Assembly: GCA_023957375.1 (NCBI GenBank)
Contig: JAMLHB010000002.1
Location: 124,001 to 188,000, forward strand
Direction of reading: 5' to 3'
DNA from: Flavobacteriales bacterium
Lineage (GTDB): Bacteria; Bacteroidota; Bacteroidia; Flavobacteriales_F; PHOS-HE28
DNA: 64,000 bases
Made by a program: the position numbers and the translations under genes
The notes under the pieces: generated by a model
What the model saw: only the letters and a program-made list of their open reading frames with translations
Told to the model about the DNA's origin: nothing
The model's database searches: none
Part shown: positions 1-8,628 of the stretch, piece by piece
How the letters are laid out: every line of letters begins with the position of its first letter
How positions within the stretch are numbered: the first letter of the stretch is position 1

Positions 1-353
1 CATTTGCGGATGTGTATATCGCCGGCCACCAGTTTGTTCGCAATAACGGTATGGCATCCTTCCTTGGAAGGACCCTGCTATTGGCTGCAAAGGATGGGGG
101 TTCCCCGCGATAGCGTTTGCGTGGCGGTTCATGGCGGAGTGGCGTGTTGCATGGCAACGCATGGTAGCAGCGGCGTGAATGTCACTATCGCGGACTGGAG
201 TGTCATAAACTGAACTGAAGTGTCATAACCCGGACGTTTGCTTCTGGCTTAATGAAGGGCATAACTAACTATCACTCAGGTAATTGAAATGGTCTCGCAC
301 ATCTCTTGGCCGTGTCATATCATGTTCATAATGTGTCATAAGTATGTCCATAA
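1..353. other. Non-coding stretch with repeated TGTCATAA words
   Basis: No convincing gene is seen here. The word TGTCATAA or a one-base variant of it occurs about six times between 201 and 353 (for example 201-208, 221-228 and 334-341). Such clustering can be a multi-site operator or the decayed end of a mobile element, but no matching element end was found. The AlbA_2 gene terminates at the right edge of this stretch. Confidence 0.4.
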
Positions 354-2051
354 CTATGACCTGTTCCTTTGGTTTTCAGGCAGTTGATAATGCCGTCCTC
401 GGCGTTCACCCATCGCCACAAGCTTTCCCTTGGTTAGCAGTGACTTGAGAAATGAGGTGGCTTGGCGGTCGGTAAGTCCGGTCAATTCCATGACCTCTTT
501 CCGGGCAATTCGTCCGTACTGGGCTACATGCGCCATCACCACCTTCTCCCGGGCTTTGCCATCCATTCCCTTCACTCGTGCATGGGCCAGCGGATTGCCC
601 AGTTGCTTGTATACGGCCACCGTGAATTGGTATACCCGCGCCCGGTGGCCATCACGTGGTTCCACCAAGCCCTCTTCCACGAGGCGTTCCAATACACCGT
701 TGGCTTTGTCCACGCCCTCATGGATATCCACCGCCAATTCGGTTGCGGTAAGGTTCCGTTGATGAAACAACCGGTTCAGGCCGATCATTTCACCGATGGT
801 GATGGGCTTGCCCGTGTTGCGTTCGCGCTGGAAGATGAACGCGGCGAATTGCTGGCTTTCACTACCGCCCTGGATCACCAGACGAACCCCGGTGACATCG
901 CTGCCCGAGTAGTCAGGCACCGGCCTGCCGTAGCGTATCTGGCCATCATAAACCTTGTCCACGCCGCGACCGGTCTGCTCCACCAGGCCCAAGCGCTTGC
1001 CCGCTTCATAAAGCCGCCGGTTGCGCGGCTTGGGTTCATGCGTCAGCAGGTTGCGCGTGGTCACTCCTTCGGGAAAGCCGCCCGGACTGGTGATGCGCAG
1101 TTGGTCCGGGTGCCATTGCACGTAAACGCATTCATTGCGCCGGTAATCGCGGTGGAAGAGGGCATTCAATAGGGCCTCGCGGAAGGCCGGGAATGAATAG
1201 TCCGGAATGGGCAGGCGGATCATGCCCACCTGCACCTCGCGCTCCTGGTTGCGCGCCTTGAAGCGCTCTTCGAACAGTTCGGCGAGTTCCACCAGCGGCT
1301 TGCGGAAAAAGTCGTTCATGCGCACATCGCCGCCCGCTGCCAGCACTTGGAAGGCCGCCTCGTGCGTGGGGATGTGCCTGCGCAGGGCCTCTTCACGCCC
1401 CAACAGCAGCAGGCCGGTGAAGGTGGGCACCAATTTTTCACCCGCGGTCTCCACGGCCCCGATGGCCTTGGCCAATTCCGCATCGCCCAGTGTCAACAGG
1501 CTCCGGTCACCGGTGCGGGCGGTGATGGTGTTGCGCGCCCGTTCAAATTGGAGCGGGTCCAGATCGCCCCATTGGCTGGCGGGGCAGGGTTGTGCGCTCA
1601 GGTCCTCGGCACCCAAGCGCAGGCTGCCACCGCCATGCTCGTGCGGGTAGTAGGGCGCGCAGGCCGGTCCGTTGTTGTCCAAGATCCTGCGCTGGCAGGT
1701 GCCGTCACTGTGGCTGGTGATGCTTTCCGCCTTGGGCACCTGGATCTCGATCACGGCATTCCCGGCCACGTGGTGCAGCACCACTTCCACTTCCAGTGCA
1801 GGCATGGTCATATTGCGCACCAAGGCCCGCAACTTGTCCGGGTCCGTGCGGTCCCCGTGCCGGGGCTTTGCGCCCGTGATGCTGCCGTCCTTTTCCACGC
1901 CCACCAGCAGGGTGCCCCCGGCACCGTTCGCCAAGCACACGCATACCAAGGCCAGCTCCCGGTCGCCGATCGGTTTGCGCCCTTCCCCCTTGAACTCCAC
2001 CGTGAGCGTTTCACCGCCGGTGATCAGCGCTTTCAGTTCCAGCTCGTTCAT
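354..2051 (-). CDS. AlbA_2 (Schlafen-type) domain protein with GHKL-like and winged-helix regions
   Basis: This 565-residue protein starts with an AlbA_2 domain (about residues 1-130, with TVEFKGEG near residue 17 and LANGAGGTLLVGV near 42). A C-terminal ATPase-like region follows, with FREALLNALFHRDY and the glycine-rich QTGRGVDKVY. A winged-helix-like tail contains the stretch ARKEVMELTGLTDRQA. Proteins of this build are annotated as RecG-like or RNA-binding transcriptional regulators and are common in defence islands. Its ATG overlaps the end of the upstream DinD fragment by four bases (ATGA), so it is the last gene of the eight-gene leftward operon. A regulatory or nucleic-acid-sensing role is inferred from family and context only. 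Confidence 0.85.
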   Translation of the reverse strand: MNELELKALITGGETLTVEFKGEGRKPIGDRELALVCVCLANGAGGTLLVGVEKDGSITGAKPRHGDRTDPDKLRALVRNMTMPALEVEVVLHHVAGNAVIEIQVPKAESITSHSDGTCQRRILDNNGPACAPYYPHEHGGGSLRLGAEDLSAQPCPASQWGDLDPLQFERARNTITARTGDRSLLTLGDAELAKAIGAVETAGEKLVPTFTGLLLLGREEALRRHIPTHEAAFQVLAAGGDVRMNDFFRKPLVELAELFEERFKARNQEREVQVGMIRLPIPDYSFPAFREALLNALFHRDYRRNECVYVQWHPDQLRITSPGGFPEGVTTRNLLTHEPKPRNRRLYEAGKRLGLVEQTGRGVDKVYDGQIRYGRPVPDYSGSDVTGVRLVIQGGSESQQFAAFIFQRERNTGKPITIGEMIGLNRLFHQRNLTATELAVDIHEGVDKANGVLERLVEEGLVEPRDGHRARVYQFTVAVYKQLGNPLAHARVKGMDGKAREKVVMAHVAQYGRIARKEVMELTGLTDRQATSFLKSLLTKGKLVAMGERRGRHYQLPENQRNRS

Positions 2052-2323
2052 CGCTTCCCGGGCATGGTTCTGCGGGCAATATGCACATTCTGAACCTTGC
2101 CGCCCGTTATCGGTTTGCCGGCGCCGGCAAAGTGATTAAGCGGCTCATTACCAGACTCTTTACAAGCCTCCTGTGCGCGGGTGATGGCCTGGGCGAAGCG
2201 CCGCCACTGATCGTAGCCCAGCAGGGGTTGCAGATCGCGGGCGCTCCAGTATTCCGCGCCGTGCTCATTCACCTGTTTCAGGTCCTCAAACCCATTGGCG
2301 CCTGTTGTGGACGGTTTGTTCAT
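2048..2323 (-). pseudogene. N-terminal fragment of a DinD-like protein
   Basis: The 91-residue product matches the start of DinD-type proteins: FEDLKQVNEHGAEYWSARDL, then LLGYDQWRRFAQAITRAQEAC and NHFAGAGKPITGGKVQNV. Family members continue with a conserved RYACYLIAQNGDP region to about 270 residues. Here that part is missing and the reading frame stops after about 20 unrelated residues. The start overlaps the methylase stop and the end overlaps the AlbA_2 start, both as ATGA. The fragment may therefore persist because it couples translation, or it may be a shortened functional version. DinD proteins are DNA-damage inducible and KilA-N/BRO-like. Confidence 0.7.
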
Positions 2324-4149
2324 GGCTTGCGCTTTTTGGTGGTAGCCTTCCGCGCTTTGGGCCTGGCACTGTCAAAGGCCAGTTGCCCTTGCACCGGCTC
2401 CGGTGCGGGCTGCGCGGCCACCGGCAGGTTCTCCACGTTCAGGCTGTAGTCGTCGTGGTTCCATTCGCAGCGCTTCAGCACGGCCATGGGGATCTTCTTC
2501 ACCGTCAGGTTGGGCCAGCGCTCGGCCTTGCCCTTGAAGGCGGTACACAACACCAGCAGGCTGCGCTGCGGGCCCACTTCATCGCTGAGGTATTGCAGCT
2601 GCTCGGCGGTGAGGTGCTGGGTGGTCACGTAGATGAAGTCGCGCTCGGTGCTGTGGCCGTGCATCCAGTAGTGTTCGGTGCTGGGCGCGTAGGCAAAGCC
2701 CTCCAGCTTGCAGGCGGCTTCGGCCAGCATGGCGGCGTTGTACTGCTTGCTGATCACCCAGTTGCCCCATTTGTCCTGCTGCAGCAGGCTGGGCGCCAGT
2801 TTGTAGTAGCGAAAACCGCCGCCGCCTTTCCAGCTGGTAGTGGCGGTAATACCGCCAGAATCGCTACCGTCTACAACGCTCTTTAAACGCGGGACGCAAT
2901 GAGTGTTGCAATGTTCACCAAGCTCTATCCCAATCCACCGTCGCCCCATCTTGTGGGCAACGGCAGCTGTAGTACCAGAACCCAAGAACGAGTCGAGCAC
3001 AAGATCGCCTTTAGCTGATGCCAACTCGAGGCAAATAGAGATTAGCTTCTCGGGCTTCTGACCATTTGGGAATCGAACTCCGCCCTCACGGGTAACGTTG
3101 TTCCAATTGAGATCATCCCAGAAAGTACCAAGCTTCTCTCGCTTGATTATGCGATCACCAGCCTTGAAGGTCACGTTCTTGAACCAACTCACAAGTCGTT
3201 TCTGCTCGCCAACGAAAAGCAACTCTGTGAGCTTGCCCTTGTTACGCCCAGAAACAGGGTAGTACTCTAGTGCATACATATTGTTCAACGAATCCGTCGC
3301 CTCCTGAACACGAGTTCGGATTGAGGTTTGAGCATTCTCCGTTGTATGAACGTAGTCGTAGTACTTGTAAATCGCCTCTAGTTCAGTAATGCCTTCCTCC
3401 TTTGCAAGCTTGGAGATGCTTCGTGTCTCATAGTCGATCACCTTGTACAACTTCATGTCGTTACCGGCACCGTCTTTAATCATCTTCACATAATCCTTAG
3501 TCCCTTGCTTGTATAGCACGGAGGTGTACTTGAAGCTACGGTTTTCAAGCTTCATCAGTTCGAGATACTTGCCCAATTCGACTTCGTTGTACACATCGTT
3601 GAACGCAACGAAATCTTCCCCGCAGTATGCAAGCAGAAACTCAATGTTCTTCTTCAGCCGCTTGTCTTCACCGCCTCCACTAGCTCCGGAGCTCTCTTTG
3701 GTCTTAACGGCAATGGTATTGACGTAGCGCGCTGCTCCAAACACTTCGTCCATTATCAGCTTCAGGTGTGCGAAGTAGTTGTCGTCTATCTGAACGAAAA
3801 TGACTCCGTCTCGCCTCAGCAAGTGTCGCAACAAAATCAAACGCTCTTTGATCAGCGAAAGCCAAAGTGAAGCCTCAAGCCCATCGTCATAGTGTTCGAA
3901 TGCCTGTCCCGTATTGTAAGGCGGATCGATATACACGCACTTCACCTTCCCGGCGAACTCTTGTTCGAGTGCTTTAAGCGCAAGGAGGTTATCGCCGAAG
4001 ATGAGGCGGTTGTCGAAGAGGTCGTTTTCGGTAACGCGCTGCTGGGCATGGTAGCTCTTGCTGGGGTCTTCCAGCAGGATGCGCGGCTCCAACTTGGGGC
4101 GTTGGTCCTTGCCGATCCAGGTGAGTTCGAGTTTGGGTTTCTTGGTCAT
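2320..4149 (-). CDS. Type III Mod-like DNA methyltransferase (beta class)
   Basis: The 609-residue protein has the catalytic DPPY motif at residues 75-78 (IDPPYNTG), upstream of the SAM-binding motif DSFLGSGTTAAVAHKMG at about residue 385. That order defines beta-class N6-adenine or N4-cytosine methylases. The N-terminus (LTWIGKDQRPKLEPRILLED) and the C-terminal extension resemble Mod subunits of type III restriction systems. The variable middle section (about 150-330) probably recognises the DNA target. No Res-type endonuclease gene follows; the operon instead carries an SNF2 helicase and two ATPase/TOPRIM modules. It starts one base after the TOPRIM gene and overlaps the DinD fragment by four bases. 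The middle of the gene is visibly richer in A and T than its ends, which suggests domain exchange. Confidence 0.92.
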   Translation of the reverse strand: MTKKPKLELTWIGKDQRPKLEPRILLEDPSKSYHAQQRVTENDLFDNRLIFGDNLLALKALEQEFAGKVKCVYIDPPYNTGQAFEHYDDGLEASLWLSLIKERLILLRHLLRRDGVIFVQIDDNYFAHLKLIMDEVFGAARYVNTIAVKTKESSGASGGGEDKRLKKNIEFLLAYCGEDFVAFNDVYNEVELGKYLELMKLENRSFKYTSVLYKQGTKDYVKMIKDGAGNDMKLYKVIDYETRSISKLAKEEGITELEAIYKYYDYVHTTENAQTSIRTRVQEATDSLNNMYALEYYPVSGRNKGKLTELLFVGEQKRLVSWFKNVTFKAGDRIIKREKLGTFWDDLNWNNVTREGGVRFPNGQKPEKLISICLELASAKGDLVLDSFLGSGTTAAVAHKMGRRWIGIELGEHCNTHCVPRLKSVVDGSDSGGITATTSWKGGGGFRYYKLAPSLLQQDKWGNWVISKQYNAAMLAEAACKLEGFAYAPSTEHYWMHGHSTERDFIYVTTQHLTAEQLQYLSDEVGPQRSLLVLCTAFKGKAERWPNLTVKKIPMAVLKRCEWNHDDYSLNVENLPVAAQPAPEPVQGQLAFDSARPKARKATTKKRKP

Positions 4150-4150
4150 A

Positions 4151-4720
4151 CTACGCGGTCACTTCTTCCAGGCGTGTCCAGAAGTAGTTGAAGGAGGTGG
4201 AGTGGAGGCGGGCGGCTGCAGGGTCGAAGAGTGGGGCCATGGCATTGGCGAAGTCGATCTCGTTGTAAGCGACACGATTGCCGTACAGCGCGGTGAGCAA
4301 TTGCTTAATAGTCCCTTTGCCTTTGCCATCGGTTTCGGCGGGTACAACATATGTCGTACCGGGAATCGCTAAGCGAATACCCGCTTCATCAGCTTGGTAC
4401 CAGGCCTCCACATTACGAATGGGTGCGCAAAGATTTAAGTAGCGTTCAGCACGTGGTAGCCGGAACGCATCCTGTTCTGCCTGGTTAAAGAGTGCCCGTA
4501 GTTCCGTAAGGCATCGCTCCTTGTCCTTGTCTGCAAGGATGAACAGCCCGTCGTAGTGTGCATTCCGGAACTGCTCCAATAATTCAGGAGTCCGGCGAAT
4601 CAGCGGCTCTCGCCCGTTCATATAGCGCACGTTGAACTGATGCGGTGCGAAGTGTTTGTTGAGCACCTTTCGCCAGAAGTACAGGTCACTTGGACCTTCT
4701 ACGCCGACTCCGAACTTCAT
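4151..4720 (-). CDS. TOPRIM-like partner of the adjacent AAA ATPase
   Basis: This 189-residue protein has an N-terminal acidic residue in GVGVEGPSD (E8) and an ILADKDKE element (D64, D66). These fit the E and DxD metal-binding residues of TOPRIM nucleases. The later stretch LNLCAPIRNVEAWYQAD is typical of the DUF4276/DUF4435-like proteins encoded beside OLD-like ATPases. I chose the ATG at 4720 because it overlaps the ATPase stop as ATGA; a start 10 codons upstream is possible. By analogy with two-gene ATPase/TOPRIM defence pairs such as PARIS (AriA/AriB), it may be the effector nuclease. The assignment to a specific family is not certain. Confidence 0.72.
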   Translation of the reverse strand: MKFGVGVEGPSDLYFWRKVLNKHFAPHQFNVRYMNGREPLIRRTPELLEQFRNAHYDGLFILADKDKERCLTELRALFNQAEQDAFRLPRAERYLNLCAPIRNVEAWYQADEAGIRLAIPGTTYVVPAETDGKGKGTIKQLLTALYGNRVAYNEIDFANAMAPLFDPAAARLHSTSFNYFWTRLEEVTA

Positions 4721-5922
4721 AGCGTGCCGCCCAATGCGCCTTGGTACCACAATTCGCCCAAACGGAATGTCTTGCGGAAGGTGTCGATGTCTTCCACTGC
4801 GGAGGCCGTGCGCACAATGGTATACCCAGCCAGCTTGTCACATAGAATCACCTCATCGGGCTCCAACTCGTCAAGGAAAGCGGGGTTGTGCGTCGTAGCG
4901 ATCACCTGCCGATGCTCACTAACCGTTCTTAACAACTCCATTACATGTTTGGAAAGGTGAGGGTGCAAACCGGTCTCCGGTTCTTCTATGACCAACAAGG
5001 TGCTTTTATGATCGTGCCAATGGGCAGCGACCAATAATGCGAGGAGGCGAACGGTGCCATCGGAAACAGAACCGGGCGATAGGCTGCCTTTCAGGCGATC
5101 CTCAAGCACCTCGAAACTCCGCTCTGCACCAAGAGGTACGGTGCGTATACCCTTGAAGCCGGGCACCGCCCCACGAAGACCTTCCACAATACGTGCTATG
5201 GAACCCTTGCCATTCTGCTTCTCCAAACGATGCAGAACAGCGGCAAGCTGTTCGCCGTATTCGCCAAGGCTTTGGTCGGGCGAGTCCTTGTACGAGCGGC
5301 GTGCTACATCCGGGCGGATGTTGAAGAAGGACCAACCCTCGATGTAATTGCGCAGGAACATCAGTTGGACCGCGAAGAATGGCGCACCAGCCATTAACCG
5401 AGTGGGGTCTATCGGAAGCCTTGGGGCAACTTGCTCCAAAGCCGGATTCGCTTCATCTCTGATCACAATCTCGGTCTTACTCCGCTTCAACTCAAAGAGA
5501 TGCTCTTTGCCGGCTCGATTGACTTGCTTCACCAACAAGTGTTCGCTGATCACCTCCGCGTCCAAGCCTTCGCTCCGGACATCTATCTCGACGGTATAGT
5601 CCATGGAGCGGATATCCCAGTGGTATCCCTCACCTACCATACCCCACTTGTCCTGGCCTTCGATGCGTAAGCCGATGCGCACAGGCTTGGGTTCGTCCCG
5701 TTGCCGCTGGATCTTATTGCGTACTTCGGCAGGCCCTTCGAATTCGTTGACGGCATATTCAACATTGTGCATCACCGCCAATTTCAGAAAGCGAAGGGCG
5801 CTCACCAAGTTGGTTTTACCCGAAGCGTTGGCACCCACAATGAAGTTCAAGGGCTTCAGGTGCAGGGCATCCGTGCCGGTGCCGAAGCTTTTGAAATTTT
5901 CAATACGTAGTTCGGTGATCAT
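4717..5922 (-). CDS. AAA ATPase of the RecF/OLD-like (AAA_21) type
   Basis: The 401-residue protein begins ITELRIENFKSFG, typical of ABC-type ATPases of the RecF/SMC group. It has a Walker A at residues 30-38 (GANASGKTN), an ABC-like signature region (LSPGSVSDGTVRLLALL), a Walker B (LLVIEEPETGLHP) and a switch histidine (IATTHNPAFLDEL). There is no long coiled coil and no fused nuclease. Its stop overlaps the start of the TOPRIM-like gene by four bases, a strong sign that the two products form one complex. It is separated from the upstream Dam-type gene by 107 bases in which nothing else is seen. Confidence 0.88.
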   Translation of the reverse strand: MITELRIENFKSFGTGTDALHLKPLNFIVGANASGKTNLVSALRFLKLAVMHNVEYAVNEFEGPAEVRNKIQRQRDEPKPVRIGLRIEGQDKWGMVGEGYHWDIRSMDYTVEIDVRSEGLDAEVISEHLLVKQVNRAGKEHLFELKRSKTEIVIRDEANPALEQVAPRLPIDPTRLMAGAPFFAVQLMFLRNYIEGWSFFNIRPDVARRSYKDSPDQSLGEYGEQLAAVLHRLEKQNGKGSIARIVEGLRGAVPGFKGIRTVPLGAERSFEVLEDRLKGSLSPGSVSDGTVRLLALLVAAHWHDHKSTLLVIEEPETGLHPHLSKHVMELLRTVSEHRQVIATTHNPAFLDELEPDEVILCDKLAGYTIVRTASAVEDIDTFRKTFRLGELWYQGALGGTL

Positions 5923-6029
5923 GGGTGGAGCGGAAGGGTGCTACAAAGTACGGGTGGAGTGCGAAAGCTCATGCAGACCAGTTAAGCGGCGCCCTGCGGA
6001 GGGAGTCGGCGTTTCTTGGCCATCTCTCC

Positions 6030-6905
6030 TTAGCTGGCTGCCTTTGTCTGCGGGATGGCTTCGTCGGGAACAACAAGGCCTTGGCTGAAGAACATCACTT
6101 CGTTCCCTACATAGCGGCGCTGTGCCGTGTAGTTCAATCCGTAGCTCAGGGCTTCGCTCATTTGGTACATGGTCCGTATCTCGTCCACGTTGTCGTAGGA
6201 TACCACCCATGGCCACTTGAATTTCTTCTGCTGAAGGACCGTCGCGATCTGAACATGATCATCATGCTCGTAGTAGTTACGGTACAAACCCTTTCCTTTC
6301 ACATAGTAGGGAGGGTCCAAGTAGATCAGGGACTTTTTCGGCAGGAACTCCGAACAGCGCTTCAGCAGATGCAGTGAATCTTCTCGGTATACGGTGATAT
6401 TCCTTGACCGCTTCGCAATGGCCTCGATGCGTGCCGCCATCTGTTCCTTCTTGAAGCGTGCATCCAACTTGTACTCGCCGCTCTGCTCCTTGCCACCAAT
6501 GACCCCGGCGTTCAGGATCCCGGATCGGTTCGTTCTGTTCATGAACAGGGTGGCAAAGCCTTTCTCCACCACGCTGGCCTTGTTTTCCTCCCGGAGCACG
6601 GCCCTCCACTTGAACCACTGGTCCATAGTGATCGGTGTGGTTTCAATAAGTTTCAGCAGTTTGCCGGAGTGCTTGGTTACGGACAGCCAAAAAGCGTATA
6701 CCGCCGGGTCGGCATCGTTGACATGGATATGGCTGGCATGGTCGTGGAACAGCAGTTCCAACGCCACCCCGGCACCACCGGCGTATGGCTCCAGGTAGTG
6801 GCCCCCGGCTACGCCGTTCACCTCCATCACTTTGGCGATGAAGGGCGCGAAGGGGGCTTTGCCACCGGGGTAGCGAAGGGGGCTGTATAGTCGGTTGGAG
6901 TACAT
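6030..6905 (-). CDS. Dam-family (D12 class) adenine-N6 DNA methyltransferase
   Basis: The 291-residue protein has the alpha-class order of motifs: RYPGGK at residues 11-16, the SAM-binding EPYAGGAGVALELLF at about 38-52, and the catalytic DPPY in LIYLDPPYYVKGKG. These match Dam-type enzymes that methylate adenine in short palindromes such as GATC. It begins two bases after the OLD-type gene, so it belongs to the same transcription unit. A second methylase of a different class (2320-4149) lies downstream. The operon therefore either modifies two sequences or combines two originally separate systems. Confidence 0.92.
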   Translation of the reverse strand: MYSNRLYSPLRYPGGKAPFAPFIAKVMEVNGVAGGHYLEPYAGGAGVALELLFHDHASHIHVNDADPAVYAFWLSVTKHSGKLLKLIETTPITMDQWFKWRAVLREENKASVVEKGFATLFMNRTNRSGILNAGVIGGKEQSGEYKLDARFKKEQMAARIEAIAKRSRNITVYREDSLHLLKRCSEFLPKKSLIYLDPPYYVKGKGLYRNYYEHDDHVQIATVLQQKKFKWPWVVSYDNVDEIRTMYQMSEALSYGLNYTAQRRYVGNEVMFFSQGLVVPDEAIPQTKAAS

Positions 6906-6907
6906 GG

Positions 6908-8596
6908 CTATGCGGTCTTGAGGTTCACACGAAGCAGGTCCAATTTGGCCGGGTCAACAGCAAAGCCACTCTTCATAACACCGTGTACCGCTTTGCGGAA
7001 TTCGGAAAGGAATTGATCACTGGCCCCCGGATTGTCCTTGATCCACAATCTCCATGGATTGTACGGCTTGGAAACATTCCTGACCAATTGGTTGAACGTA
7101 TCCTCCTTATAGAACCGCTTGAATAACTCTCGCGGCTTCATCTTCTTCTCCGCCGGATAGGCTGCCACGCGTTCATGCACATCAACCCTACCGCCGCTGA
7201 CACCCAATTCCCGGATCAGGTCAGCTGCTGAATTGGTGAACACGTCACGTGTGAACCCAAGTTCGTTCCTCCAGAATTCATGCCCAGCAGGCAGGTTGTA
7301 CAGCATTTCGAAGATCAATTGGTCGGGCGGGAGGGTGCCGGGCAACAATACCACAGTGCGTGGCCTGCCTTTCTTGATGAGTTTTGCCGCATCCGCATCC
7401 AGGCATACCACTCCTCTCTCCGAAAAATCCGGCACGCCTTTACTGATCAATTGCAAGTAGTTGGAGCAACCAATGGAAAGATCCCGCATTGGGGTGGTGA
7501 ACTTCTTGATCGGTTGCCGGCTCATCAGCGCGGCAAAGAAATCGGCTGCTTCATTGTCTTCAAAGAAGACGTTCACTTTGGGGAGCGCCGTACTGTTGTT
7601 GGCAGGCACGGTCTTCGTGTTCAGGTCGGCATTGATCTTCGCCCACGACCAATTCTGCATCACCTGCACATCGCCAAAGGTGTTGCTCAAATACACGGTC
7701 CTGTACCGCCCTCCGGCACGTCCACTGTGCTCGTATGCATGCTGGATCAAGACCGGTGAATGCGAGGTCATAACCACTTGCAGGCCCAGCTCCTTGCACT
7801 CACGGTCCAAGATCCTCAAGAGATTTACCTGGGCCGTCGGGAACAGACCGGCATCCGCTTCATCGATCAACAGCAGGCCGCCTTTGTAATCGGGATATTC
7901 CTCCTTCAATTTCCGGAAAGACATCAAGGCCATAATGATCTGGCCTGCATTATCCTCACCGGCCGATACTGAATCCTGGTCATAATTTTCTCCGTGCGCC
8001 ACTGCAGAGTTAATTGTACCTGAAGTGCCTGTGGCCAAGGATGACTGCCTGTTGAGCAACTCATTGGCCAGCCCGATGAATTCCTGGGTGTGGTTTGTCA
8101 GAAAGTCAAAGTTGCGTATCCTGTATTTCCTGTCCGCGATCGGATAGAGGCGCTTCAAGCTAAGGAAGATGACCGGATGCGTGAAGTTCCGGCTTGACTG
8201 TTCAGGGGCCGTGCTGTTATTCCTGACCACCGGCCTCGGCCCTCTTTCCCGCTTCATCAACTCCAGGTACCCCGTTGCATTTGCCTGGGTGTATCCATCA
8301 AACAACTCAATGTTGACCTTCATGGAACCTGGCACGTCAAACTTCTTGGAGAGCCGGAAGTGTTCGCTGTATAGCGACTTATAGGAACCACCTGCAATTT
8401 GCGCATAGCTGATCTTCTCGTCCTTCCCGTAGTCCTTTTCAAAACTGAAGATCTGTGCAGCTATCCCCAGGATAGAGGACTTGGAGGTGCCGTTCTTGCC
8501 GCAAACAACGGTGATATGGTGGCCAAGTTCAATCTCGACATTCTGCAATGCCCGGAAGTGCTCGATCTTCAGCTTTCTGAGTTGGGTCCTCGCCAT
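6908..8596 (-). CDS. OLD-family ATPase with C-terminal TOPRIM nuclease domain
   Basis: The protein (about 562 residues) starts LRKLKIEHFRALQNVEIEL, with a Walker A GKNGTSKSS at residues 33-41 and a Walker B GGLLLIDEADAGLFP. The stretch VVMTSHSPVLIQHAYE carries the switch histidine. It continues into a TOPRIM-like half with FFEDNEAADFF (E at about 345) and VVCLDADAAK (DxD at about 398). This ATPase-TOPRIM build is that of OLD (overcoming lysogenization defect) nucleases used in phage defence. The ATG at 8596 is preferred; a TTG at 8632 overlapping the helicase stop (TTGA) would add 12 residues. It lies between helicase and Dam-type methylase in one operon and is the best nuclease candidate of the island. 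Confidence 0.85.
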   Translation of the reverse strand: MARTQLRKLKIEHFRALQNVEIELGHHITVVCGKNGTSKSSILGIAAQIFSFEKDYGKDEKISYAQIAGGSYKSLYSEHFRLSKKFDVPGSMKVNIELFDGYTQANATGYLELMKRERGPRPVVRNNSTAPEQSSRNFTHPVIFLSLKRLYPIADRKYRIRNFDFLTNHTQEFIGLANELLNRQSSLATGTSGTINSAVAHGENYDQDSVSAGEDNAGQIIMALMSFRKLKEEYPDYKGGLLLIDEADAGLFPTAQVNLLRILDRECKELGLQVVMTSHSPVLIQHAYEHSGRAGGRYRTVYLSNTFGDVQVMQNWSWAKINADLNTKTVPANNSTALPKVNVFFEDNEAADFFAALMSRQPIKKFTTPMRDLSIGCSNYLQLISKGVPDFSERGVVCLDADAAKLIKKGRPRTVVLLPGTLPPDQLIFEMLYNLPAGHEFWRNELGFTRDVFTNSAADLIRELGVSGGRVDVHERVAAYPAEKKMKPRELFKRFYKEDTFNQLVRNVSKPYNPWRLWIKDNPGASDQFLSEFRKAVHGVMKSGFAVDPAKLDLLRVNLKTA

Positions 8597-8628
8597 TAGG
8601 TGACGGTATTTCCATCCTATTTCCGCGC

